A stretch of 64,000 nucleotides of DNA, taken from contig NZ_MAGP01000024.1 of NCBI RefSeq assembly GCF_002926165.1, forward strand, positions 1 through 64,000. The letters run 5' to 3'. The notes beneath the pieces were generated by a model. The model made no database searches and was not told the origin of the DNA. It saw only the letters and a program-made list of their open reading frames with translations. This DNA is from Micromonospora chalcea (GTDB lineage: Bacteria > Actinomycetota > Actinomycetes > Mycobacteriales > Micromonosporaceae). The translations under genes and the position numbers were made by a program. This document shows, one piece after another, positions 17,293-25,527 of the stretch. Numbering within the stretch: position 1 is the first letter of the stretch; each line of letters opens with the position of its first letter.

Positions 17293-20200
17293 GTGCGCAG
17301 ATTCGAGTTCGTGGGCGGCGGTTCGGCCAAGTTCTGGGAGGTCGGGCAGCGCGACGCGACGGTGACGGTCCGCTATGGATCCCTCGGCTCGCAGGGCCGC
17401 ACCCAGGTCAAGGAGCTGGGTTCGCCGGCCGAGGCCACCGCGCACGCCGACCGGCTGATCGCGGAGAAACTGCGCAAGGGGTACGCCGAGGCGACCGCCG
17501 CGCCCTCCGCCGGGCACACCGGCGCGCCGGCCGTCGGGCCGGCCGGACCGAGCCACGAACCGGAGGCGACCGTCGCCGATCCGGCTGGCGCTGGTTCGGC
17601 CGGCAGCGACCGGGCCGGGACGCCGTCGGCCGCGTCGCCCGCCGGCGACCTGCCGGACGAGGACGCGTTCGAGGTCCCGGCCGGCTGGCGACGGATGCTG
17701 GCCCCGCGCCGGGGCGGCGCACCGGGCCCGGCCCTGCCCAGCGCCGCGAAGGGGCGGGCCGCCGGGCGGAAGGTGCTGGACTCGGTGGCCGACCAGGTCG
17801 CCGCCATCGCCCGGGCCACCACCGACCCGGAGCTGGGTCCGGCGCTGCGCGGCTACCTCGACGGCGAGCCCGGTCCGCTGGGCGGTGCCGCGCTGGTGGC
17901 GGCGGTGGCCATGGCGCTCGGCTATCACGGGCGCGACCAGCAAGGGCTGGCCCTCGGCGACCTGCTGGTCGCCGATCTCGGTCCGGCCGGTGCGGCCGTC
18001 GCCGCGACCGAGCAGATCACCGTGGCTGCCGCCGGGTCGATGTCCCCGCTGCCGCTGAACCGCATCAGGGCGGAGAAGTCGCAGAACTACGGCCACTGGC
18101 GGCTGCGCCAGTCCGTGCTGCGCCGGGTCCGCGCCCATCTCGCGGCGGCCGGCGACGACGACTACGCCGCGGCCCGCGCCGCGCTGGTCCCGTACCGGTC
18201 CGGGCCGTTGGCGACGCGGGTGGTCACCTCGTTCCTGCTGCCGACCGAGCGGGAGTGGGTGGCCCGGGACGCCGCCGACGTGGCGCGCGACGGGGGCCCG
18301 CTGCTCGCCGAGCTGCTGCTGGGCGCGGTCGACGAGGTGGACGCGATCCACGCCCTCAGCGGGCACCTGGCGGTCTACCGGCTGATGTACGACCAGGCGC
18401 CGATCGTCACCGCCACCGCGGCGGTCGGGTCGCCGATCGCGCCGCTGCTGACCGAATGGTTCGACCACGAGCACGCCGGCGCGGACGCGCGGCAGCGGCT
18501 GGCGTCGCTGCTGGCGGCCCTGCCCGGCGACGAGCCGATGGCGGCGCTGCTCGACCGGCTGGACCGTAGGTACGTGCCGCCCGCGGTGACGGAGATGCTG
18601 CGCCGCTTCCCGGTGCGCGGCGTGCGCCTGCTGTCCGCCGCCGCCGAGGGGCGCAGCCCGGCTGCGCGGGAGGCAGCCACGTTGCTGCGCGCCCACGTGC
18701 TGGCCAACCCGGCCGCTGTCGAGGCGGCGCTGCCGACGCTGGCCCCGGCACAGCGGGAGCGGATCGAGCGGATCCACGACGACGCCTCCGCGCTGCCGGC
18801 CGCCGGGCCGGACCGGCTGCCACCGGTGCTGGTGTCCCCGCCCTGGTCGGTCCGCCGCCCACGTTCCGCCCCGCCGGTGGTGGACGGGCTGGCCCGTCCC
18901 GCCGGGTCCGCCACGGCCTGGCTGCCGGGCGAGCGGGAGCGGTGGGCCGCGGTGGTGCCCCGCTGGTCCGGCTGGTGGCGGGGTGACGACCTGACCGTGC
19001 TGGCCGCCGAGGTCGCCGCCGGGCGAGCCGGATCGTCAGCGGCGATCCACTTCTTCGTCCGGGCCACCGAGGAACTGGCCCGGCCGCTGCTGCCGGCCTG
19101 GCGGCCCACCGAGTCCTGGGGCGCCGACGAGTGGATGTCCCGCCTCGCCGGGCGCTACGAGCTGGACGCGCTGCCCACCGCGCTGCACCTGGCCCGTACC
19201 GCGCCGAAGAGTGTCGGCGAGGTGCTGCTGCCGTACGCCGACGGCGAGGTCGCCGACCTGATGGCCGACTGGCTCGACCGGCTCAAGACGGCCCGCCCGG
19301 TCGCCCGGGCCTGGCTGCGGCGGCACCCGGAGTACGCCGTGCGGGCGCTGCTGCCGGCTGCCCTGGGCGCGCCCGGCCCGCGCCGCCGGGCCGCCGAGCG
19401 GGCGCTGCGCCTGGTCGCCGCCGAACACCGCGACACGCTCCTCGGCGTGGCCCGCGAGCACGGCGAGGAGGCGCTCGCCGCCGCCACGGCGATGCTCGAC
19501 GCGGACCCGCTGGCGCAGCTCCCGGCCCGGATGCCGAGCCTGCCGGCGTGGCTGGACCCGGCGGTGCTGCCGCAGGTGCTGCTGCGGGACCGTTCGGCGG
19601 CGCTGCCCGCCGAGGCGGTACGCCACCTCTGCACGATGCTCGCCATCTCCGCGCCCGGCGAGCCGTACCCGGGGGTGGAGATCGTCCGCGCGGCGTGCGA
19701 CAGCGACTCCCTGGCGGAGTTCGGCTGGGCGCTGTTCGAGAGCTGGCAGGCCGCCGGCGCGCCGTCGAGGGACGGCTGGGCGTTCACCGCGCTGGGGCTG
19801 CTCGGCGACGACTCGACCGCGCGGCGGCTCGCGCCGCTGGTCCGGGCCTGGCCGGGTGAGAGCCAGCACGCCCGGGCGGTGACCGGCCTGGAGGTGCTGG
19901 CGCAGATCGGCACCGACGTGGCGCTGATGCACCTGTACGGCATCTCGCAGAAGGTGAAGTTCCGCGGCCTGCGGGAGCAGGCGGCCCGCAAGGTCACCGA
20001 GGTCGCCGACGGGCTGGGGCTGACGCCCGAGCAGCTCGGCGACCGGCTGGTGCCCGACCTCGGGCTGGACGCCGACGGCAGTCTGGTCCTCGACTACGGG
20101 CCGCGCCGGTTCACCGTCGGCTTCGACGAGCAGCTCAAGCCGTACGTGGTGGACGGCGCCGGCGCCCGCCGCAAGGACCTGCCCAAGCCCGGCGCCCGGG

Positions 20201-20976
20201 ACGACGCCACGCTCGCGCCCGCCGCGCACAAGCGTTTCGCCGGCCTGAAGAAGGACGTGCGCACGCTCGCCGCCGATCAGATCCGCCGCTTCGAGACGGC
20301 CATGGTGACCGGGCGGCGCTGGCCGGCCACGGACTTCCGCCGCTACTTCCTGTCCCACCCGCTGCTGTGGCACGTCGTGCGCCGGCTGGTCTGGGCCACT
20401 GTGGACGACGCCGGTCAGGTGGTCACCGCGTTCCGGGTCGCCGAGGACCGCACGCTCGCCGACGCCGACGACGAGACGTACGCGCTGCCGGATGACGCCA
20501 CCGTCACCATCGCGCACCCGCTGCGCCTCGGCACGGCGGTGCCGGCCTGGGCGGAGGTCTTCGCCGACTACGAGATCCTCCAGCCGTTCCCGCAGCTCGG
20601 CCGCGACGTGCACCGGCTGGACGAGGCCGAGCGCGCGGAGAAGCTGCTGCGGCGGCACGCGGGCGTCACGGTCCCGGCCGGGCGGCTGCTCAGCCTGGAG
20701 CGGCGAGGCTGGCGGCGCGGCGACCCGCAGGACGCCGGCATCCAGAGCTGGCTGGAACGCGAGGTCCCCGGCGGCGGGGCGGTGGTGATCGACCTCGACC
20801 CCGGCATCGCGGTCGGGATCGTCGACATGTTCCCCGACCAGAAGATCGAGGCGATCTGGGTCAACGACGTGCCGTACGGCGGCTGGTTCCAGCGCGACGG
20901 CAAGGTCCGCCTCGGCGACCTGGACGACGTCACCGTCTCCGAGGTGCTGCGCGACCTGGCGGAGGTGACCCGGTGA
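17293..20976 (+). CDS. WGR domain-DUF4132 protein (YehI/MolR-like)
   Basis: 1227-residue protein. The N-terminus (FEFVGGGSAKFWEVG...VRYGSLGSQGRTQVKEL, residues 3-45) is a WGR domain, a fold known from PARP and MolR proteins. A low-complexity linker (about 65-125) follows, then a large alpha-helical HEAT-like region and a C-terminal DUF4132 module (KDVRTLAADQIRRFETAMV...RRLVWATVD...ADYEILQPFPQLGRDV). In enterobacteria the equivalent yehI/molR sits by yehLMPQ, the same gene set that follows here. GTG 17293 has AAGGAG upstream. Its stop overlaps the MoxR start (GTGA). Function uncertain; likely a substrate or adaptor partner of the MoxR-VWA machine. Confidence 0.85.
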   Translation: MRRFEFVGGGSAKFWEVGQRDATVTVRYGSLGSQGRTQVKELGSPAEATAHADRLIAEKLRKGYAEATAAPSAGHTGAPAVGPAGPSHEPEATVADPAGAGSAGSDRAGTPSAASPAGDLPDEDAFEVPAGWRRMLAPRRGGAPGPALPSAAKGRAAGRKVLDSVADQVAAIARATTDPELGPALRGYLDGEPGPLGGAALVAAVAMALGYHGRDQQGLALGDLLVADLGPAGAAVAATEQITVAAAGSMSPLPLNRIRAEKSQNYGHWRLRQSVLRRVRAHLAAAGDDDYAAARAALVPYRSGPLATRVVTSFLLPTEREWVARDAADVARDGGPLLAELLLGAVDEVDAIHALSGHLAVYRLMYDQAPIVTATAAVGSPIAPLLTEWFDHEHAGADARQRLASLLAALPGDEPMAALLDRLDRRYVPPAVTEMLRRFPVRGVRLLSAAAEGRSPAAREAATLLRAHVLANPAAVEAALPTLAPAQRERIERIHDDASALPAAGPDRLPPVLVSPPWSVRRPRSAPPVVDGLARPAGSATAWLPGERERWAAVVPRWSGWWRGDDLTVLAAEVAAGRAGSSAAIHFFVRATEELARPLLPAWRPTESWGADEWMSRLAGRYELDALPTALHLARTAPKSVGEVLLPYADGEVADLMADWLDRLKTARPVARAWLRRHPEYAVRALLPAALGAPGPRRRAAERALRLVAAEHRDTLLGVAREHGEEALAAATAMLDADPLAQLPARMPSLPAWLDPAVLPQVLLRDRSAALPAEAVRHLCTMLAISAPGEPYPGVEIVRAACDSDSLAEFGWALFESWQAAGAPSRDGWAFTALGLLGDDSTARRLAPLVRAWPGESQHARAVTGLEVLAQIGTDVALMHLYGISQKVKFRGLREQAARKVTEVADGLGLTPEQLGDRLVPDLGLDADGSLVLDYGPRRFTVGFDEQLKPYVVDGAGARRKDLPKPGARDDATLAPAAHKRFAGLKKDVRTLAADQIRRFETAMVTGRRWPATDFRRYFLSHPLLWHVVRRLVWATVDDAGQVVTAFRVAEDRTLADADDETYALPDDATVTIAHPLRLGTAVPAWAEVFADYEILQPFPQLGRDVHRLDEAERAEKLLRRHAGVTVPAGRLLSLERRGWRRGDPQDAGIQSWLEREVPGGGAVVIDLDPGIAVGIVDMFPDQKIEAIWVNDVPYGGWFQRDGKVRLGDLDDVTVSEVLRDLAEVTR

Positions 20977-22103
20977 CCGCGCTCGACCCGACCGCCGAGC
21001 GGGCCCAGCGGCCCCCGGCCGTCGAGCGAGCGCAGCGGCCTCCGGCCGAGGTGCGGTACGCCGACGAGCTGACCGCGCTGGCCGCGAACGACAGTGACCC
21101 GCGCCCGCCGGGCTGGCGGCTGAGCCTGCGCGCCGCGCGCCGGTTCATCCTCGGTGACCCGGCGGCCGGGATCCGGCGCAAGTTCGTCGGCGACCCGTCG
21201 CTGATCGACAGGGCGCTGGTGGCGCTGGCGACCAGCCGCGGGCTGATGCTCGTCGGCGAGCCCGGCACCGCCAAGTCGCTGCTGTCGGAGCTGCTCGCGG
21301 CCGCGGTCAGCGGCGACTCCACGCTGACCATCCAGGGCGGCGCGGCCACCACCGAGGACCAGATCCGCTACTCGTGGAACTACGCTCTGCTGGTCGCCGA
21401 CGGCCCGTCGCCGCGCGCGCTGGTGCCGGCGCCGCTGCTGCGCGGCATGGCCGAGGGGCGGGTGGTCCGCTTCGAGGAGATCACCCGCTGCCCGCTGGAG
21501 GTGCAGGACTGCCTGCTCTCCCCGCTGTCGGACCGCGTGCTCGCCATTCCGGAGCTGCCCGGCGCCGACGCCATGGTGTTCGCCCGCGAGGGCTTCAACG
21601 TGATCGCCACCGCGAACACCCGGGACCGGGGCGTCAACGAGATGAGCGCCGCGCTGAAGCGGCGGTTCAACTTCGAGACCGTCTTCCCGATCCCCGACCT
21701 CGGCACCGAGCTGGAACTGGTGGAGGCCGAGGCGGGCGAGTTGCTGCGCCGCTCCGGTGTGACCGCGCCGCCCCGCCGGGACCTGCTGGAGGTGCTGGTC
21801 ACCACGTTCCGGGAGCTGCGGACCGGGATCACCGAACGTGGCGACGCGATGGAGCGGCTGTCGGCGGTGATGAGCACCGCCGAGGCGGTGTCGGTGGCGC
21901 ACGCGGTCGGGCTGCGCGGCTGGTTCCTGCGCGGCGAGCCCGGCGACGCCGCCGACCTGGTCGCCTGCCTGGCCGGCACCGCCGCGAAGGACGACGCGGA
22001 GGACCTGGCCCGGCTGCGTCGCTACCTGGAACAGCAGGTGTCCCGCCGCTCCGGCGCGCAGTGGCGGGCGGTGCACGACGCCCGGCACCTGCTGCCCGGG
22101 TGA
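20973..22103 (+). CDS. MoxR-family AAA+ ATPase (YehL-like)
   Basis: 376-residue AAA+ ATPase. Walker A is GEPGTAKS (Lys101), Walker B-like VVRFEEI, sensor-1 NVIATANTRDRGVNEMS, then an arginine-rich ALKRRFNFE. MoxR ATPases pair with VWA proteins and act as chaperone-like remodelling machines, commonly for metal insertion or stress responses. The N-terminus has a tandem 9-residue repeat (AERAQRPPA/VERAQRPPA, encoded at 20994-21047). GTG 20973 overlaps the WGR gene stop, and the next gene starts with a GTGA overlap, so the operon is translationally coupled. Confidence 0.9.
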   Translation: MTALDPTAERAQRPPAVERAQRPPAEVRYADELTALAANDSDPRPPGWRLSLRAARRFILGDPAAGIRRKFVGDPSLIDRALVALATSRGLMLVGEPGTAKSLLSELLAAAVSGDSTLTIQGGAATTEDQIRYSWNYALLVADGPSPRALVPAPLLRGMAEGRVVRFEEITRCPLEVQDCLLSPLSDRVLAIPELPGADAMVFAREGFNVIATANTRDRGVNEMSAALKRRFNFETVFPIPDLGTELELVEAEAGELLRRSGVTAPPRRDLLEVLVTTFRELRTGITERGDAMERLSAVMSTAEAVSVAHAVGLRGWFLRGEPGDAADLVACLAGTAAKDDAEDLARLRRYLEQQVSRRSGAQWRAVHDARHLLPG

Positions 22104-24409
22104 GCACCGTCGAGGCGCCCGGCGGCGTCACCTTCCTCGGCGTCCGGCACCACAGCCCGGCCTGCGCCCGGCTGGTCGCGGCCACGGTGGCGCGGCTGCG
22201 CCCGGCGTACGTGCTGGTGGAGGGGCCGGCGGACCTGAACGGGCGGATGGACGAGTTGCTGGGAGACCACGAGCTGCCGATCGCCGTGTTCACCGCGCAC
22301 CGCGACGGCAACCGGCGGCACGCCTCCTGGAGCCCGTTCTGCGCGTACTCGCCGGAGTGGGTGGCGCTGACCGCCGGACGTGAGGTGGGCGCGCAGCTGC
22401 GCTTCATCGACCTGCCCGCGTGGCATCCCGCGCTGTCCGGCCGCGCCAACCGGTACGCCGACGCCGACCAGCGGTACGCCGAGGCGGTACGCCGGCTCTG
22501 CGCCACCCTCGCCGTGGACAACGTGGACGCGCTCTGGGACCACCTGTTCGAGATCGGCCCGGACGACGGGCTGGCCGAGCGCCTCGACACGTACTTCGAC
22601 GTGCTGCGCGGCGAGTCGGCGGCCGGGGCGGACGACACGGCCCGGGAGGCGTACATGGCCCGCTGGGTACGCGCCGCCCGCCGCCGGGCCGCCGGCCGCC
22701 CGGTGCTGGTGGTGACCGGTGGCTTCCACCGTCCCGCCCTGGTCCGGCTCACCGCCGGGGCGGGGGACGACGGACCGGAGGACGAGGACTGGCCGGAGGT
22801 GCCCGCCCCGGCTCCGGACGCGGTGGCGGGCAGCTACCTCGTGCCGTACTCGTTCCGGCGCCTCGACGCGTTCGTCGGCTACCAGTCCGGGATGCCGTCC
22901 CCGGCGTACTACCAGCGGGTCTGGGAGGACGGCCCGCGCCGGGCCGCGGAGGCGCTCACCGAGGCGGTGGCGGCCCGGCTGCGTGCCCGGCGGCAGCCCG
23001 TCTCCACCGCCGACCTGATCGCCGCCCGGACCATGGCCGGCGGCCTGGCCCGGCTGCGCGGCCACGCCCACCCGGGCCGGGTCGACGTGCTCGACGCTCT
23101 GGTGTCCGCGCTGGTCACCGACGCGCTCGACCAGCCGCTGCCGTGGGCGACCCGGGGCACCCTCGCGCCCGGCGCGCACCCGGTGGTGGTGGAGATGGTC
23201 GCAGCGCTCAGCGGCGACCAGGTCGGCCGCCTGCACCCGGACACGCCACTTCCGCCGCTCGTGCACGACGTCGACGCCGAGCTGGCACGGCACCGGATCG
23301 ATCCGCAGGAGACGGTCGAGCTGGACCTGACAGTCTCCGGCGACCTGGCCCGCAGCCGCCTGCTGCACCGGCTGCGGCTGCTCGACGTACCCGGTCACAG
23401 CCGCGAGAGCGGCCCCCGGGTGGGCGCGGACGCGCTGCTCACCGAACGCTGGACGCCCGCGCCGTCGGCGGACCGGCTCGCCCGGGTGATCGAGGCCGGT
23501 GGGTACGGGCCGACCGTCACCGACGCGGTCACCGCCCGGATCGAGGAGCGGATGACGCTGCTCGGCGCCGACGTCGACGCGCTCGCCACGACGCTGTTCG
23601 ACACCGCGCTGGCCGGGCTGACCGAGCACTCCACCCGCACGCTCACCGCGATCACCCGCGCCACCGGCACCGTCACCGACCTGCGGGCGCTGGGCCGGGC
23701 GCTCGCCGTCGCGCTGGCGCTGTGGCGGCACGACCGGCTCCTCGGCAGCGCCGGAACCGCACCGCTGGGCGCGCTGATCACCGCCGCCGTACGCCGGGCG
23801 CTCTGGCTCGTCGAGGGCGTACGGGCCACGGCCGCGCCGGCCGACCCGGGACGGCTGGCCGCGCTCGTCGCGGTCCGGGACGCGATCCGCCACGCCGGTC
23901 CCGCGCTCGGGCTCGACCGCGACGGCGCGCTCGCGGTGGCCGGGCGGGTCGCCGCCGACGCGGCGGCCCCGCCGGACCTGCGCGGCGCGGCGCTGGGCCT
24001 GGCCTGGTCGCTGGGCGACGTGCCGGACGCCGCCCGCGCGGTCCGGGCCGTGGCCGCGCCGGACACGCTCGGTGACTGGCTGTCCGGGTTGTTCGCGCTG
24101 GCCCGCGAGGAGGTGGTGGCGGGCGACGCCGCGCTGCTCACGGTCGTCGACGAGCTGCTGGCCGGGATGGGCGCGCACGACTTCCTGGTGGCGTTGCCCG
24201 CGCTGCGGCAGGCGTTCGGCTGGTTCCCGCCGCGGGAGCGGGCGGAGGTGGCCCGGCACGTGCAGGCGCTGCACGGCGGCGACGCGCCGCCCGGTGGCCT
24301 GCTGCGGCTGGACGCCGACCCGCTGCTGGTGGCCGCCGCCCGCGCGGTGGAGGAGCGGGTCGACGCGGTGCTGGCCCGGGAAGGGCTGTGGGAGGGGGAG
24401 CGGGCGTGA
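22100..24409 (+). CDS. DUF5682-family protein (YehM-like)
   Basis: 769-residue protein of unknown biochemical function, occupying the YehM position. Seen: N-terminal GVRHHSPACARLV, YVLVEGPADLNGRMDELL, AVFTAHRD and SPEWVAL, a pattern I recognise from DUF5682 proteins, which resemble TraB/erythromycin-esterase-like folds at the N-terminus. The rest is mainly helical and Ala/Leu/Arg-rich with no transmembrane segment. GTG 22100 overlaps the MoxR stop and its TGA overlaps the VWA start. Its conserved place in the operon suggests it is a structural or regulatory part of the MoxR-VWA system. Confidence 0.8.
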   Translation: MSTVEAPGGVTFLGVRHHSPACARLVAATVARLRPAYVLVEGPADLNGRMDELLGDHELPIAVFTAHRDGNRRHASWSPFCAYSPEWVALTAGREVGAQLRFIDLPAWHPALSGRANRYADADQRYAEAVRRLCATLAVDNVDALWDHLFEIGPDDGLAERLDTYFDVLRGESAAGADDTAREAYMARWVRAARRRAAGRPVLVVTGGFHRPALVRLTAGAGDDGPEDEDWPEVPAPAPDAVAGSYLVPYSFRRLDAFVGYQSGMPSPAYYQRVWEDGPRRAAEALTEAVAARLRARRQPVSTADLIAARTMAGGLARLRGHAHPGRVDVLDALVSALVTDALDQPLPWATRGTLAPGAHPVVVEMVAALSGDQVGRLHPDTPLPPLVHDVDAELARHRIDPQETVELDLTVSGDLARSRLLHRLRLLDVPGHSRESGPRVGADALLTERWTPAPSADRLARVIEAGGYGPTVTDAVTARIEERMTLLGADVDALATTLFDTALAGLTEHSTRTLTAITRATGTVTDLRALGRALAVALALWRHDRLLGSAGTAPLGALITAAVRRALWLVEGVRATAAPADPGRLAALVAVRDAIRHAGPALGLDRDGALAVAGRVAADAAAPPDLRGAALGLAWSLGDVPDAARAVRAVAAPDTLGDWLSGLFALAREEVVAGDAALLTVVDELLAGMGAHDFLVALPALRQAFGWFPPRERAEVARHVQALHGGDAPPGGLLRLDADPLLVAAARAVEERVDAVLAREGLWEGERA

Positions 24410-25518
24410 CGGACCCGATGCGGGAACGCTGGCGGCTGGTGCTCGGCGACGCCGCGCAGGACAGCCTGGGCGGTCTGTCGGCGGAGGCGGCCGGCCGGGA
24501 CGCGGCGCTGGACTGGCTCTACGGCCGCGACGCCGACCTCGGCCGCCGCGACGTGCGGCGCGGCGGGTCCGGCCCGTCCGCGCTGACCACTGTGGACTGG
24601 CTGGACGGGATCACCCGGCTGTTCCCGAAGGAGACGGTGCAGCGGCTGGAACGCGACGCGGTCGAGCGGTACGGCATCCACGAGGTCGTCACCGACCCGG
24701 CGGTGCTGGCCCGGGTCGAGCCGAACCCGGCGCTGCTGCGCGCGGTGCTGCGCACCAAGCACCTGATGGACCCGGAGGTGCTGCGCCTGGCCCGCAAGCT
24801 GGTCGAGGCGGTGGTGCGGCAACGGGTCGAGCGGCTGGCCGCCGAGGTACGGCAGTCGTTCTCCGGGCCCCGGGCGCGACGACCCAGCCGGTTCCGGCAG
24901 GCCCGCAACTTCGACGTCCGGCGCACCATCCGGGCGAACCTGGCGCACTGGCGGCCGGACGAGCGCCGGCTGCACGTACGGCAGCCGCACTTCTTCTCCC
25001 GTACCCGCCGCCACCTGGACCGCTGGCAGGTGATCCTGCTGGTGGACCAGTCCGGTTCGATGCTCGGCTCGGTGATCCACGCCGCGGTGACCGCCGCCTG
25101 CCTGTGGGGGCTGCCGGGCGTGCGCACCCACCTGGTCGCGTTCGACACCGACGTGGTCGACCTGACCTCCGACGTGGACGACCCGGTGGAGCTGCTGATG
25201 AAGGTGCAGCTCGGCGGCGGCACCGACATCGCCCGCGCGGTCGCGTACGGCGCGCAGCTCGTGGAGAACCCGCGCCGGGCCATCGTCGCGCTGGTGTCCG
25301 ACTTCTACGAGGGCGGGAACGCCGGACGTCTGGTCCGGTCGGTGCAGCAGCTGGTGGAGCAGGGCACGCACGTGCTGGCGCTCGCCGCGCTGGACGAGGA
25401 GGCCGACCCGGCGTACGACCGGGCCACCGCGCAGCGGCTGGCCGACGTGGGCGCCGCGGTGGGCGCGATGACGCCGGGCGAGCTGGCCGCGTTCGTGGCC
25501 GAGCACGTGGGCCGGTAG
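24406..25518 (+). CDS. VWA-domain protein (CoxE/YehP-like)
   Basis: 370-residue protein. The N-terminal half is helical (residues 1-200); the C-terminal von Willebrand A domain carries an intact MIDAS: DQSGS starting at Asp214, Thr in GGGTDIA, and Asp in VSDFYEG. VWA partners of MoxR ATPases bind divalent metal and present clients to the ATPase. Here it is coupled by a GTGA overlap to the DUF5682 gene and lies 9 bases ahead of the SWIM gene. An intact MIDAS suggests the complex is functional. Confidence 0.9.
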   Translation: MTDPMRERWRLVLGDAAQDSLGGLSAEAAGRDAALDWLYGRDADLGRRDVRRGGSGPSALTTVDWLDGITRLFPKETVQRLERDAVERYGIHEVVTDPAVLARVEPNPALLRAVLRTKHLMDPEVLRLARKLVEAVVRQRVERLAAEVRQSFSGPRARRPSRFRQARNFDVRRTIRANLAHWRPDERRLHVRQPHFFSRTRRHLDRWQVILLVDQSGSMLGSVIHAAVTAACLWGLPGVRTHLVAFDTDVVDLTSDVDDPVELLMKVQLGGGTDIARAVAYGAQLVENPRRAIVALVSDFYEGGNAGRLVRSVQQLVEQGTHVLALAALDEEADPAYDRATAQRLADVGAAVGAMTPGELAAFVAEHVGR

Positions 25519-25527
25519 GGGGACCGG

